Assembly (NCBI GenBank): GCA_013433145.1
Contig: CM024169.1
Location: 7,453,001-7,517,000, forward strand
Direction of reading: 5' to 3'
Length of the DNA: 64,000 bases
Origin: Ascaris suum
Taxonomy: Eukaryota > Nematoda > Chromadorea > Rhabditida > Ascarididae
In this document: positions 1-16,217 of the stretch, piece by piece
Numbering within the stretch: position 1 is the stretch's first letter
Layout of the letters: each line of letters opens with the position of its first letter
Position numbers and translations under genes: made by a program
Notes under the pieces: model-generated
Database searches by the model: none
Seen by the model: the letters and a program-made list of their open reading frames with translations, nothing else
What the model was told of the DNA's origin: nothing

Positions 1-10
1 AACTTCTCAC

Positions 11-902
11 CTTCCGACAAACCTGCTTGGCGTTGACTCCGTTCAAATCCCCGATGACACAACCATATCGGCGAGCAGAAAATTCCAGACGCAATGCCGA
101 CGGCTGATCATATTTACGCAAAAGTCATCGCAGTGATGTGTCCCGCACATTAGGAAATGCCTTATTTAGAAGTCTACAATACTTAAAGATATATTTATTG
201 CTATGCGAAAAACTCACTTCATGAAGCAAGTAGGTGAAGGCCTCCATCCTTTGTTGTCAACGTTCTAGTATATCCACTACTAAAACACTGCTAGCAATAC
301 CTGTCAGCCTTATTAATCAGCAGCCTATTTTATTTACATTCACTAGTCATTCGCTTTGCCAAGGAACAATTACAAAAAAAAAATCACAGCGTTTTTTCCT
401 ATCTTCGTAATTACAGCTCCAGAGCCGCTATCATTCTTGTACGTCATCATGCAAACAAAGAACCGCAAACTTCTATCCAGGGGATTCTAGAAGACCAGGT
501 AAGGCGGCTTTCCCAATCGATGCAAGATTGCGCATTTTTTCGACGAAAAACAAATGGAATCACGGGAGCTATTCGAATATAAATTACTCAAATAAACGGA
601 AATGCAATCAAGCCATCACAAAAGGGCTTCTACGGAGCACGTGGCTGCTTTATCGCTTCATTCTTGATGGGCAAGCCCATTATTCGGATCACTTTTTATG
701 AGCCTCTGACGATCATTGATAGCCATACAAGCCACCACACCGGCATGGAACACAAGAGGTAGGATCCCCCACCAGTGATGTATGTGGAATTCCTTCTACA
801 GACCAAGCGAATCTATTCTACCCCATCCTGACGGACCGATAATTTAACATCGCGAGCAATGAGCAGTGAGCGATGTGTGCATTCTGTGGCGGCAGCCTGT
901 GG
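11..902. other. Downstream flank of gene 1, left copy
   Basis: Holds the minus-strand copy of the IGDLNG exon (11-103) and the plus-strand exon-like segment 417-498. Otherwise there is nothing I can assign. Confidence 0.7.
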
Positions 903-1136
903 CTAACATACATAGGTATCAAATGCAGCCAAAACCTGCAGCAGGCAGACACGTGACAATGGACGGAATGCAACCACCATAGAAACGGCGAAGAAGGACA
1001 GATAATGCAAGCGCGCAGACATCAGTCCCTGCTCTGACGACTGTAGCCAAGCGAACGGCTGCCCGAAATGAACCACGACGGACTGCCAGAAGCGGATGAC
1101 AATGATTGCAACGTGGCGCGCATCCACGCCACGCAT
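903..1136 (-). CDS. Small ORF downstream of gene 1 (left copy)
   Basis: Identical minus-strand copy of the 77-codon ORF at 35097-35330, with the same TTATTGCAG acceptor just before the ATG. It lies 154 bases beyond the stop of the left gene 1 copy. Confidence 0.3.
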   Translation of the reverse strand: MRGVDARHVAIIVIRFWQSVVVHFGQPFAWLQSSEQGLMSARLHYLSFFAVSMVVAFRPLSRVCLLQVLAAFDTYVC

Positions 1137-1290
1137 ATCTGCAATAACAGTGTCGTTGGTAGAGAAGAACAAGTAAAAAGCGCGACGTTTGCCACAAAAC
1201 TGCGTCGTGTATGCCAATTATAAGAAACTACTAATAATGACAATTATAGGTGGAATCAAAATGGTATGGAGTGAGCTTACTTACCTTCGC

Positions 1291-1942
1291 TTAAGGCAGT
1301 TGCAGCTCGTGCTCCCTGGCAATTTCTGCCATCAACTGTGGCTCAGTCGTCTTGAACCGCTTCAGATAAGCGGCGCAAATATCCGCTCGGCGCGCTTCTT
1401 CATTCTCATAGTGCCGCTTCCTCCGAACGATAGGCGGCTGCCGCTCCAATTCTGGTGACGCTTCCGCCCGCTGCACACCTGAACCTTCACTCCTATGTTT
1501 TCTTCAGTTGTCAAGAATACTTTGCACAATTTCATGGTGGTGCAAAACTAATCTATTGTTCCAGCCTTTTCCTTTCACGTTTCATCCAGCGGACTATGTC
1601 ATTTCAACAGAATTTTCCATACCTACTTGTACATTGAAATTTTTCACGTAGCTAAGTCACTGACAAGAGATGACAGGTACTGATCAACATTATGATGCCA
1701 CAGCAAATACAGCATGGCAAATGTTGGAAGTGAGGGAAGCGCGTCCAGGTTACGATAAGATTTTGAGCATTGTTGCTTCTGAACAACGCAAATAATCACC
1801 ATCAATCACCCAGTCATTTTAAAAAGCGAGTGGAAATAGTGTTTTCAAGAGACATCAGCTGAAAATGTCAGGACGGCTTCATTGCTTAAGAAGTGCCTGG
1901 AACTAAAGCGTCAGCAACGGAAACAGGTCACACACCAACGCT

Positions 1943-2028
<86 letters not shown>

Positions 2029-5000
2029 TAAATATTACAAGCCGTTTTATTTTTTGCCACCCACATGACTTAATGAGAGAGTTGAAGGTCTAGAATTCGT
2101 CTGGTGCAAATATCTCAAAAGTCAAATGAAACACGGGTTAGAAATGATTAAAAAACTAACCAGGCACCAAAATGTGACTGGTGTTTCTCATAAGCCCTTC
2201 GAGCCGAGTGACCTCAGCGTGCCTCTGCCGAATAGTTGTCTTCGAGGCACCGACGCAGCGCTCTTCCTTATGCGCTGTCATGAAGGCCTGAAATCAAAGC
2301 ACCGTAATCTTCGTGCCTTACAAGCTTCAATGGTTAGCTGGAAACTTCAACTCATTCCAATCAAGAAAACATGCAGCTCCTTAAGAGCAAGATTTATGCT
2401 CAAAAATGCTAATTGAGCACAGCGAATGAGGAGCGACCATTGAATGGGCGATTGCTTGGATCTAATTTCATTTCCAAAAACAAGTCGTCTATTACTGAAT
2501 GAGAACAAATCGAATTCCTTGTCTCCCGAACAAGTGTCTCAAACAAGTCTAGCTATTGGACGGAAAGGAACGGAATGTTTATTTAAATTCCATTTTTGTC
2601 GGCTCCCTTTAAAGGCACGTCAGTATTTATGGACGAAGAAAATACAATGAAAAAATGCAAATCAGCACAGCATACCTTGAGGTTCGCTGCATCTATTCCG
2701 GGTGGCACGATCAAGTGGTGCCCACAATTGCCGCAGAATGCTGAAATCATGCAAAAGGAATGTTTCATTTCGTAGGCTATGGGTAATGATCACATAAAAT
2801 TTGAAAATCGACTTGCTACGCGAGAACTCGCTTTCTCCACAAAATCAGTAAATTAACTGCATAGATTCCAGGAATAAATTCATCACCAATCAGCTCGCTT
2901 AAAAAGGATAATAAACAAGCACCGTTACAACGTAAGCAATAAGAAGAGTACCACTTACCGTCCTTTATATGAGACCGGGCGAGCGCGACATGCCTCTTCC
3001 AATCAGCAACCGTTTCGAACTCCCGCCCCGAAACGCCGCAATGTGCCAAACGGCACACTGAAAAATAATCTCGAATACTCATCAGGTTTTCGGACGCCTG
3101 TGACGCTCTACGGCGCTCATTAGGCAAACTGCTCATCGATCTGCGGTCGCCTGTCAGAGTAATGTTTTCAAGCATGTAGAAATAAATTATACTAAACTGC
3201 TCCTCGCCGCATTCAGTTGTTTGCCACGATCATGCAAGCTCGCTATTTATGCTTAAAAGATCATAAATTTGCGAATCGTTCATCGTTTCACTTAAAATGA
3301 AACATCAGGCAATAAAAGTTTACGTCAAGTACAATATCATCTAAGAGTGTAGGCTCATTCCGCTGGTAACACTCATTTGGTTGATAATTTGGAAGCACCT
3401 GCTGTGAGTGAATATTGCTCTACCTTATTCATGATTAAACCGACTGTTCCTTCCTTCCAGGAGACAGAACACGCTATGGACAAGCATGGGAGCATAAGTA
3501 CAAAATGATAGGTAGAAACGCTTACATATCTTATTGTTACGAACGATGTACGGTGCGGTTGCCGGTGCCACCAATTCCGCTCTCATGTGGGCTGGCAGCA
3601 TCGCGATATCCATCGGCTTGAAAGGTTGCTGCATCCTGACCGCCCTTCTCCGAGGCACTCGTTCTACGGGCGCATTCACTCCAGACCTTGGGCGGCTGAA
3701 GTTGCATGCATAGTTAGGCATGTGCTTGAATATTCAGTCACAAGAATACGGTCTCTAAAAATGTACGAAAAGTTTTTTATGCGCTTTCGCAAATTTGCTT
3801 ACAGTGGCACTTTAAATTTTCTGCCAAACCATCGAAGTTAAAACTACGAATTTTGATAGCTATAATATACACCGTAGCGAGAGTTCCTAGATGATTCTTC
3901 AATTCCTCTCCTCTTTGAAGCCAACACATTCCTCCGCTGTGCTGGTAGATAGGGTGGAAGTTTCCTTCAAACAAAAAGCAATTACTGTTTTTCCTTAAAG
4001 CTGTCATGGTTATGCACCTGTGATCCTCATTCAATTTGCACTCGGTTGTTATAGTTGTTATACGCGCAGATATTATACAGAATTTTAAAGTGAGTGCCTC
4101 ATCACGTCGTAAACGATTGAGCGACATTTTCTAAACGCCACGTCAGAATGAGCATCGTACAAATTTGACGCATTACGGAGCACCAAATGAATACGAGAGT
4201 AGTCACTTACAGCATTTGACGATAGCGGGCAGCGAGATCTTCATACCACTGCGCCCTTTCGTTGCTGTCGTCCGGTCGGGAGGCGTTCATTTCCGGTTGG
4301 CGTTGCGCCGGTGCCCTCTCCTCCGATCCTGTTGGCTCTGGTGTGCCCTCACCGGAGTGCGGTCCCTCCTCCGGGAAGAACACCGCCTCATCCGGCCCGG
4401 TCTGCACCGGCAGCGCCATCCCAGGCGATTCTTCCTCCCTATAGCTCGTACCGGGTTCCACCTCATTGACGACTTCTTCGTACCACTAGAATCGGGAAAT
4501 TCATCAGTTTACAAATAGTCTCCGCTTATTCTTTTACGTAAGTGACACTGTGGTCAAATTTGCGATAACATCTTTCTTGACATCTAGACTCAATAAAGAT
4601 ATCCTTTTGCAGATGCAAGCATTCGAATCCCCAAAATCGCGATAGTGCAATGCCCGGCTAAAGTAAATGCAGCAAAATCAAAATATTGCTCACCGGTATG
4701 AGCCTCTGTCCGATCATAGCGACGAACAGCCCTCTCGCGATTACAGCAGTGTACATCCGCCCATGATGGCCGTAGAGGTAGCACTGCTGGCGTTCCAGGT
4801 CCCAAATGGTCAACTGCGCTCCTTTCAGCCGACATGCGGCCTCGAGCAGCAGCGGGTCTGGACGATAAGCGGCTGTCTCACCAACTATAACAGACACACT
4901 TTATTAGTACATTAATGCTATTAATTTCATCGCAAAGCGGTCAGCCGGTAAAATTAGGCAACAGATTTTTGGTACGTTATGTTTCGCCCAGAAAAACTGC

Positions 5001-5599
5001 ACAAGCAACGATACGATAGCATGACACAAGTATGACGTAAATAAACGATTCTTATGACATATTGCGTATGACATACGACCATCTGTAAGCATAACATAAG
5101 TGAATGAGAACCTTCAGAGATACCCACACTACGACAAGATTGTTGCAACTTTCATGACCCCACATGAAAAGGTTGGGGAATGCCCGATAACAGTGATTCA
5201 GCCAAAAGTTACTTTTCACATAACCATTAGAGATAAGCGCAAGATCTATCACAAAAATAAATAAGCATTAGTTAATAAGCATGTAGATTTCAATAGCACA
5301 ATACCTCTATATTACTTTTAAATAACTTCGTGGACAATTTATTACTTTCGACGAAAATAAGTTTAGTGAAACTAACCAAAATATTGCAGACCGCGTCCGT
5401 GAACGTCAAGCGCGGCAAAATCCTCTTCCCAGCGCTCTTGTATGAAGAGCCCCACTTCGTTGTAGAGCTCTTCAACATCTTCTCCTAGTAAGGCGGCCAT
5501 GGCCGCAAAGGCGTCCAGGAAACGCTCTGTTCTGACGAGGCCTAAAAGGCCCATAATTGCCAGCAAAATGTCTGGCAGAAAGTCCGAAAAATTCGGCAT
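1291..5599 (-). CDS. Gene 1 (left copy): eight-exon zinc-finger protein
   Basis: Minus-strand copy of the gene at 30610-34942. Exons in transcription order: 5377-5599, 4694-4884, 4211-4485, 3526-3695, 2959-3150, 2676-2740, 2161-2287 and 1291-1478. Every exon, splice site and stop seen in the central copy is present and no frame is broken. The only large difference within the gene is the intron 7 TA tract (1946-2025), 80 bases here against 106 in the central copy. The A at 1261 (G in the right copy) falls just beyond the stop codon. Domain content is as described for the central copy. Confidence 0.75.
1946..2025. repeat. (TA)n microsatellite, 80 bp, gene 1 intron 7 (left copy)
   Basis: Uninterrupted alternating TA within the last intron of gene 1. 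Confidence 0.99.
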
Positions 5600-6240
5600 A
5601 GTCGAGTCGCTGCAGATAAATTGATACTGCAAATGAAATACACAGAGGCTGTTCGATTACGTTTGGTTTCTTCGGCACAGCACGCGCAGATCGAAAATAA
5701 CGCAAGGGCAGAACGCTCTAACGATACGAATCATGTGAGGAGTAATGCACTTATCACATAGTTGCAACTTTCTGAATGTTTACAGGCAGGGGGGTTATTG
5801 CGAAGAGAATTAATTGAAGGAGAGATTTTGTTGAGGAAGTTTTGCTGAGATGCAATAACAAGATGCAATAATAACAAATAAACATGCAATTATAACAAAT
5901 AAATACTGCCGAAATATGAAAATTAGTACCTAGTTGTTTGCGCTCAAACAATCAATAAATTATGGCAGTGCGATAATTGCAAAAATGGGACAGATCAACA
6001 CTGCGTCAAGATCTACGCAGACTGCATGCAGCAATTTGGATAAGCGTAAAAAGATCGATAAATTGCCCATCGGTGCACTGATGGCTATCCATCGATGGCA
6101 CCGAGTTCATTACTTCGCAGATAGCAGCATCATTTACTTTGCAGTGTGCTTTTCTTTTGTTCCGCATGTGGAGCTCGCTATGGGCCGAAGTAATTGTGCA
6201 ATTACGCTTAATACAGGTATGATATAGCGTGTGACATTAG

Positions 6241-6266
6241 AACGGTTTAGACGTGCCTAAACCGTT
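6241..6266. other. Perfect 10-bp stem hairpin
   Basis: AACGGTTTAG, six-base loop, CTAAACCGTT. It lies 642 bases upstream of the gene 1 ATG on the opposite strand. Copies are at 29943-29968 and 58402-58427. Confidence 0.9.
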
Positions 6267-6886
6267 ATTGACCACTTATGATTAGTAGGCAGAAAAAAAC
6301 AGAACGCCACCGGTACAGTTTTATCTTTGCTTGGTAAGGCGGGCACTAATGAAGATCATGTTAACGTCAGCTGGGCGCGCAACCGGTGAGCAACCCTTCT
6401 GCTTTAGTCGTTGACCGGTGTCGCTGCGTTGCGACCACTATAGCGGTAATTTACGATGTGCTTTAAGAGTTCGATAATATGGGAAAATATGTGTTTTCCG
6501 CTACTCATATTGCGCTATAAACTTTGCTATGATTTCGGTGTTTTGGGTACTTCTACCTGTCTATACTTGCAAAAATGTGCGTCTAGGTTCGTGTTTCTTC
6601 GTTCATCACTGTTTAAAAAATTTCATTATTCCTTCGAATCAATTTTCTGGTTAATGGCAGAGATTTTCAAAGACTTCTAAACGAACATCAAATTGCTAGA
6701 ATTAATGCGACTACAAAACTATTGCTGTTGCTTTCCTATTAACTTCATTATGTCTCTCGGTGTGTGGTGCTTCTAGAATTGACGACTTAGAGATGTTTAC
6801 GCTCAATGTATTCCATGTTGTATAGTATAATATTCGCACGTTTTAATGCCAGCTCTTGTTTCTTCTATTCACTTTTTCCTTGCCAG

Positions 6887-7534
6887 GAGCCTTTCGGAAA
6901 TATCTTATGTGTAGTTTGAATCCCACATGGGCCCATCCCGCCTCACTCGCAATGCTAAGGCTGCGATCACGTCCCCATTTGGTGCGAATTCAAGAAATGC
7001 TCAAAGAAAGGCTGCAAGAAAAAGAACTCGTTTGTTTCTGCATTGAATATTTTATTGCTATCAACAAGATAGGCTCAAAATGTCTGATTTATGGGGTGAT
7101 AAATTGTTCGTGGAACGTCTTAGTCAATGTTCACTTACAACGTTATATTTGCCTTTTTTTCACAACCTTCATATCACAGACTAGATTTCAATCGGAAAAT
7201 GGAGTACTAGTGTGGTATATATAAGGGTTCGACTTGATTACCGAAAAACAATTTTTTGTGGCTTTTTTTTAGATTTCAGTTTTTCTTCGAAAGAATCTTT
7301 TAAAAGATGTTCACTTGTGTAGACGCTCTATTCACACTTTACCGGTTCCATCAACTTCAGATCACATGTTCATGCAGTTTTCCTATTCCTCGTATAAAAA
7401 TATTTTCACGTTCACTCTTTTTCTTTGTAGATATATCTCATCAACTATAACAGATTTAGGTTCGCATCACATAACGAGGTGGCGTGTTCAAGGATGGCTG
7501 TTTTCGGGAGCGCAACGAGATAAATGCTTGAAAG
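6887..7534 (+). other. Exon-like segments on the strand opposite gene 1 (left copy)
   Basis: Two candidate exons. One begins after CCTTGCCAG at 6887, with a helical, charged frame (MLKERLQEKEL near 6998-7030). The other is 7431-7534 between TTTGTAG and AAAG|GTATGA and encodes about 34 residues (SSTITDLGSHHITRW). A TTATTTCAG acceptor follows at 7639. I could not join these into a phase-consistent gene. Copies lie at 28675-29322 (minus) and 59048-59695 (plus). Confidence 0.2.
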
Positions 7535-8530
7535 GTATGAAACTCAATTTATTTCTTTACTGACAGTGGTGTCGTTTCAAAGCATACGCATGTTTTCAGG
7601 CAACAGCTTGTTTTCAGATTGCTTATAATCTTATTTCAGGTTCCAACCCTCCCCCCCCCTCGCACCTCATGTGTTATTTGTTTATTATTTTGCTTGTGTT
7701 TTATTCATTTATTTGCGTTCGTTTGTTTATTTCTCATCTCCGACATTCTTCGCTTGTTTATTTTGATTTCGTTCTAATCCTTTGATTTAGCAAACGCATT
7801 CAGCAATAGCGCTGCGTCAGAAAGGCTTATGAGTGGGAATGGTTGACAGGCGAGTGGAGAATGTTCGCAGTTGATGTTCGGAAATGGTGCAAGAATCTCA
7901 GGCTATTCGTTTTCATCAAAGGTTTTTTTAAACATATTTTGGAGGTTTTCTTATTATTACAGCTGCTCATATCCGTTATGAGATTGACTGGAAGTGAGGA
8001 GGTTCTGAGTGTAGGTAAGAGACGGAGGAGAGAAGAAATAGTTGCCATTTAATTATGGCTCCCTTAATCCACTCTGTTTTAGTTTATATATAGAATAGGG
8101 TTTCGTATTTGAAGGTTTGCATCGTGAACCTTTTGCTGTTTAAAAAATTTCGCGCTTACTCATTACATGAAATTTATAAAGTTGCTACGAACACATCCTC
8201 ATCAGTTAAAGGAAAAAAGTTGAGCAGTTAGGATATTGCAAGGTTCAGCGCTTAAGCGTTTTGCCGATGAGAATGGGGCCGCTCGCTTCTGCATAGAAAT
8301 CCTATCGATTTCACTCGTTGGTGGATTTCCTTTGTGCAGAAAAAGTCGCTTTATCATTAACAAAAGTTGGGGGGGGGGGGGGTGGAGCAATGGGGAGTTG
8401 GGGATCGGGTTAGGTTGCTGGCCCATGCACACTTTTATCTAGCTGCCGTTATGAAATACAACGGCGCTTGAGGCTTAAGTTAAAATTTTCATGCGATACC
8501 GGTAGCTGGCCACCACTTTTACACCTTTTG

Positions 8531-8686
8531 TCAGAATTTTCCACGCAAGATCAAGTACTCTATGAACATAAACATCACTAATGGCGTTGCAAAAACGCGA
8601 GCAGCATCGTGCAATATGATGATGGTCGCGCTCTCGCCATGCTTAATTATTTCCCTCGCATTCAAAGAACTGCGATAGGATTCCAT
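8531..8686 (-). pseudogene. Mariner-type transposase relic (left copy)
   Basis: Identical inverted copy of the 51-codon frame at 27525-27680. Confidence 0.4.
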
Positions 8687-10762
8687 TTGACGATCAATTT
8701 TTAGCCAAGACTAAGTATCCCGGTTTGTTGTCCATCCTCGTTTGCACCACCCTCGAATGATTGTTCGAATTCACTCTGAACCTGTTTCACGAGGCGGTTT
8801 TCGAGAAGTTTCTTGATGACTGCGAGATCCGGATTTTGCACCGACATTCTACGAAACAGTACTTGTTGGTAGTTGGAGATGGTGGACGTTTACAAAAGAG
8901 CATGTGGCTGCTGAATCCTTCGAAACAGTATAATGGTGGAGGAGCCAGAATAAACCTGTTTGCTTGGAATTTTTGAGTTGACTTTGTTTATCAACTATTT
9001 TGCTGAATGAAGATGAAAAGGTCGAATGGGTCCAACTGGTTTCTTTCGGGCGGCGTGGATTTGTTCTAAGAATATACGTGAATACGACGAATCTACTACT
9101 AGACCTACCTATCTGATTAGTGGCGATGCGTGGCGTGAGATGTGCAGTCATTGATTGGTTATGTGGCTATTGACTGTATGCCCCTTTGCCTCTATTGATT
9201 GCCCTCTTTGCGAACGGCGACTGTGCTACTGTTCCACTCTTTGCCTGTAATGGCTGGTTATTCGAAAACATTTGATGGCTCTTCCATTGCTTCGTTATGT
9301 GTGGCGACTCCTGATCTGCATTCATGTGATCTTCGATGATCACTTAATAAGAGACCACTTATGGCTGTCGGTATGTGGAATCATCGTGCCCTTAGAACTC
9401 AATATTAGTTCGCTGATCAGTCGGCTGCCATAGTTTCACGCCAGTTTACTTACTGTTAAGTATGAGTTGTCGTTGAGAAATACTTTTCATTGCTGTGGGG
9501 ATTCGTTGGACCCGCACTGGATGCGCTTTATCAAGAATCGCCACTCGGCTCCCTTCTAATGTAATTTTAAGATGTTTCATTGTGAATTTTGGGTTCGTTT
9601 GCTAACTATATCACATTGAGTTACTCTTTTTTATGGTGCGTTTATTCTCGTGTTCTTCACTTGTGCTTCGCTTTTGATTTGTTTTTGTTTCCTTTGTTTC
9701 TTATGTCGCAGAAGTTTTTCGCCACGACGGATCATTAAACTACGGGCACGGCACGTTGGCAAGACTGATTTCCCGGCATCACTTTTCCTTATGTGGCAAA
9801 ATATGTTGAGGGATAAGTGGGAAGGAAGAGAAGCTTCTTACCATTACTCCATATCTCGACTTCTAAGGAAGTCGGCCTTGCCAGATGGTGCTGATGCGGT
9901 GTTCCACTTCCCTGTACATGGTCATGTTCTCTGTTTTCAGTGCAACCGCGCGTTTTGATTTCGTTTCTGATTCGTCAGGGTCCTTTAACAGATATCGTTT
10001 GATTTGTTTAATCCTTTATTTTTGCTTCCTGAATGCACCTATCGGAAGGGTAGAGGTGTCATTGAACGTATAGGAAAGTACTGCGTACGTATGCTTTCTT
10101 CTGTAGGCGGCGGTATCAGTGCTGTACGCTTTAAAGCGAGCAAAAACGTGCTGCTGATACAGTTATGAGATCGGCATCTTAATTCGGATTATGGCTTTAT
10201 TCAAGGTTGCACTATGGAGATCCTTTCATACTCTGTGCTACCCTCACCCTCCGAGGTGCCTTCGCCGTTATGCTGTGTTATTATTCATCGGTTGCTAACA
10301 AATGAAAATAAGTGGAAAGGTTTCGTTCAGCAAAGGAGAGGAAGAATCAAAGAATGAGAAATCTCACCCCATTCACGACTGGTTGGGAGACTTGCTCATG
10401 AATTTTTCGATGATATGGATCATCACACAGGTTTTTGGACAAAACTCGTGTTAGTATGAATTACTTAATTCACAAAATATGACATTAACCTGCCAATTTT
10501 GTGCTTCCCTTCATGAGGACTCGCGTTCTCCAGTGAGGAAGGTGCCTCGTCATCCCATCTCGTTTAGCTCAATAACAACTGCTTTAGTTGACGAACGGGG
10601 TCCGGCATTCATTTCGCGAGTTAGTTTTATTGTTGTGAAACCTCTATTTGTCCAACAGAATAGAATACTCGCAACAGAAAACGAATAATCAAACTATACG
10701 GAGGATGGTCATGAAGTTTGTGTAAGTGGGAAACAAATTCGTGAAATCAAAGATTCAAAACG

Positions 10763-10872
10763 AAGGATATTTCTGTATTCACGGATGCATCATGAAGTCG
10801 ACAGCGGGTGTCGCTGTTCTGGATCGTCCGTCCACTATGTATTTCCGGTATGCGCTTCGATATCTGCATTAA
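10763..10872 (+). pseudogene. Possible RNase H-domain relic of an LTR retrotransposon (left copy)
   Basis: Encodes KDISVFTDAS, resembling the first catalytic Asp motif (F-T/S-D-A-S) of retrotransposon RNase H domains, especially BEL/Pao-like ones. A stop at 10793 follows. A shifted frame then continues with STAGVAVL to a stop at 10870, as the strand after the motif would. No other pol block was found nearby, so this is a weak call. Copies: 25339-25448 (minus) and 62923-63032 (plus). Confidence 0.25.
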
Positions 10873-11013
10873 TCGCTAAATAGCTATGTTAATGCACAAA
10901 TGGGATGGTCAGTTTATTGTGCGATCAGTCCAAATGTTCATAACTACTTGCAGTAATTTCCTTGTACCGTCTCGGTTAAGATATGAATGAAATAACGGTT
11001 TGAACAGCTATCT

Positions 11014-11031
11014 CATCGTTTCAAAACGATG
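11014..11031. other. Perfect 8-bp stem hairpin
   Basis: CATCGTTT, two-base loop, AAACGATG. It is present in all three repeat copies. No function is assigned. Confidence 0.8.
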
Positions 11032-12579
11032 AAAAGTTACTAGTGAAATCGTTCAATGATGCGAAGGAAAGGGATCATTTAATTCCGAAAAGTTCGATGG
11101 CTGTGAACTCGTTCAAGGCATGGTTGAACGAGACGTTCTGCCTCAGATAGCGATGGGTGGGCGGATGCTGTTAGGGAACAACATAGTGATGGAAAGCCAC
11201 TTGCGGAATTCAGTGATTTCAGGGTTTTAAAAAGTCGCCGGGAATGCCGGCTCTTTTCCGCCGGACACTCCTCAGGTGCATCCATTCGAGGCGCTCAAAA
11301 GCTTTCGATTTCCGTGAAACAGCAACGAATTTTTCGAACGTATTTTTTGAAGCTTCGCGATGATTGCGTGGCCGATTTGGCTATGCTGGACAGTTTGCGA
11401 AACACCATCATATGAGCGAGCGCGATGCAATATTCGAAATCAGGTCCAGAAATGCTCACATGAAAATTCGAAATCTTTTTTTTTTCGCTATCACCTCGCT
11501 ACATTGCAGCCACATAAAACATGCTTGTCAAACGGCGTGTATTTGGAACATGATGCTATGATGGGTCCTTTCTCAACATAAATGCAGCTTTGGGGCAAAA
11601 AACACTTTAAGTTGAGTATACGCCCTCTACCAACGTTTTACGTTACTGCTTTCAGATTTATAACGTATCTCGTATCATCCATCCTATATAAAGGGTTTTA
11701 TCTACGAGCTAGTATTCTTTAGTTGTCAAAGCGCCGAGCAAATTAACTTATTTGCCAAGAGTCACCCACACTGCAACAAATAGTTCTTCCCGGTGTTCTA
11801 TCCGTAGCATAATAACTAATCTGTTAGGGAAAATTTCTGTGAATGCTGGTCTAAAATGATTACTTAACATGCGAAAGAGCTAGATCAAATGATTATCCAA
11901 GCGATATTGCGAATAACTTTCGAAGTTCAACAACGGCAGGACGAAACAATTTAGGAGGCGAAACATTCACCTCAACGAGTTGGATGAACTTATAAAGCGC
12001 TGGTTAAATCTCCAGCCCAAGAATCTCTAATGGTGGAACTCTGAAGAGTACGAATGTCGCAATTTTTTCATCTGTTCGAGGTGATCGGTCGGAAGAAAAG
12101 GCAAGCTGAAAAACCGAAATGTTTATGCCTATTTTGTGACTTGGCAATAAATAAACAGGATGCCAAGCGCTGCTCCATCAGATAAACTACAGCACTCTTG
12201 TGGTATCCGTGAAACGCAAATTCACATCGCCATTCTAGATAAACGAAGACACAGGAAAAATAAGTCAGATGAAGGATTTTGATGTTCCTACAAATGAGAA
12301 AACAGCTAATAGATGGATGATGGAGAAATCAATTGGATCACATAAAAACGGTTCATTGGCCAAGAAATCGTGATAGAGGCATCCCCGTGAGCAACTCGAC
12401 TTATCTTCAGCTGCCTCTCACTTCTTTCCAAAGCATCATTCTCTCCCCTCTTAAAAATTCCTGCTTATTTCACTGACCACACCTAATGGAAGATAGAAGC
12501 AAGGAAAAGATAACGAAAAAGAAAAACCCCTAGAGAAAATAAACTAAAACCCAACATGTTTGAGCACCTCGAGAACGTA

Positions 12580-15428
<2,849 letters not shown>

Positions 15429-16183
15429 GGAAAGTTGTGCAGTGAAACGGTAAAGGATTTGCTGGGCTCAGTAAATTTAGTAGATTGCAGTAAGAGAGTC
15501 ATAAAAAATCACACCTCATCGAAGTGACTGTCGAACCCACAACTACGAGGGTTGTCAAAAAATAAAAAATAAAAGTGTACAAGTACTGATCATTACAAGA
15601 TGGTACCACGCGATTCCAAAACAGTGAATCGAAGCTTCAGACTTGAGACTGCCATTGCTTCAGCTGCTTGGAAGGAGACAGTGGATAAGCTAGTGCATTC
15701 CGAGTTTTTACCGAATGCAGAATTGGGACTGACATTACCCATCATCAATAAATCGAATGAGCGAACAAAGAAGTTGCCATAGAATGTGTGTGGTGTGATT
15801 ACTAAGAAGCAATCAAGATAACATGAACACGCCCACAGATACACACCATTTCCATTTCTGTCTAGTTTTGAAAAATCCCGAAAGTTCGCTGTGCCTTCCA
15901 GGTTTTTGAGCAAAGAGGATTTACATGGACAAGGAGGTCATAAAACTTTGGTAGCGTGACTAAGGTATTGTGCTGCAACCTGTTCCTTTTACAGGACAGC
16001 TTCTATTGTTTTAGTTGACGGTCTTCACAGCCTTGGCCGCGTCTTTAAAATGATATTATAAGGACCTAGCTGTTCTTTCAAAATGTCGCCTTGATGGCTT
16101 TTCGGGTTAAATGAATTGGAATGATCGTCGATGAATATATTTCTTAATGCTCGAAATTTAAGATATAGGAAATACGCAAGAAT

Positions 16184-16217
16184 GCTCCTCAACCTTCAAA
16201 GCTCCTCAACCTTCGAA
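16184..16217 (+). repeat. 17-bp tandem duplication in spacer 1
   Basis: GCTCCTCAACCTTCAAA followed directly by GCTCCTCAACCTTCGAA. Confidence 0.95.

Larger units (their letters stand above)
5600..12579. other. Gene-poor 7 kb between genes 1 and 2, left copy
   Basis: Contains the 21-bp repeat (5849), hairpins (6241, 11014), plus-strand exon-like segments (6887-7534), a C run at 7651, a 14-G run at 8369, the mariner relic (8531), the small ORF (8701) and the possible RNase H relic (10763). Other ORFs of 60-100 codons, such as 5934-6227 and 9650-9958 plus, have no recognisable product. Confidence 0.7.

Noticed and set aside
8236..8442. ORFs across the G run at 8369 that differ between copies
   Set aside because: Frame differences come only from homopolymer length, which is prone to sequencing error.
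12060..12180. A cysteine-containing stretch (KCLCLFCD...KRC) that recalled a zinc knuckle
   Set aside because: No His at knuckle spacing, stops nearby, and the wrong order relative to the possible RNase H relic.
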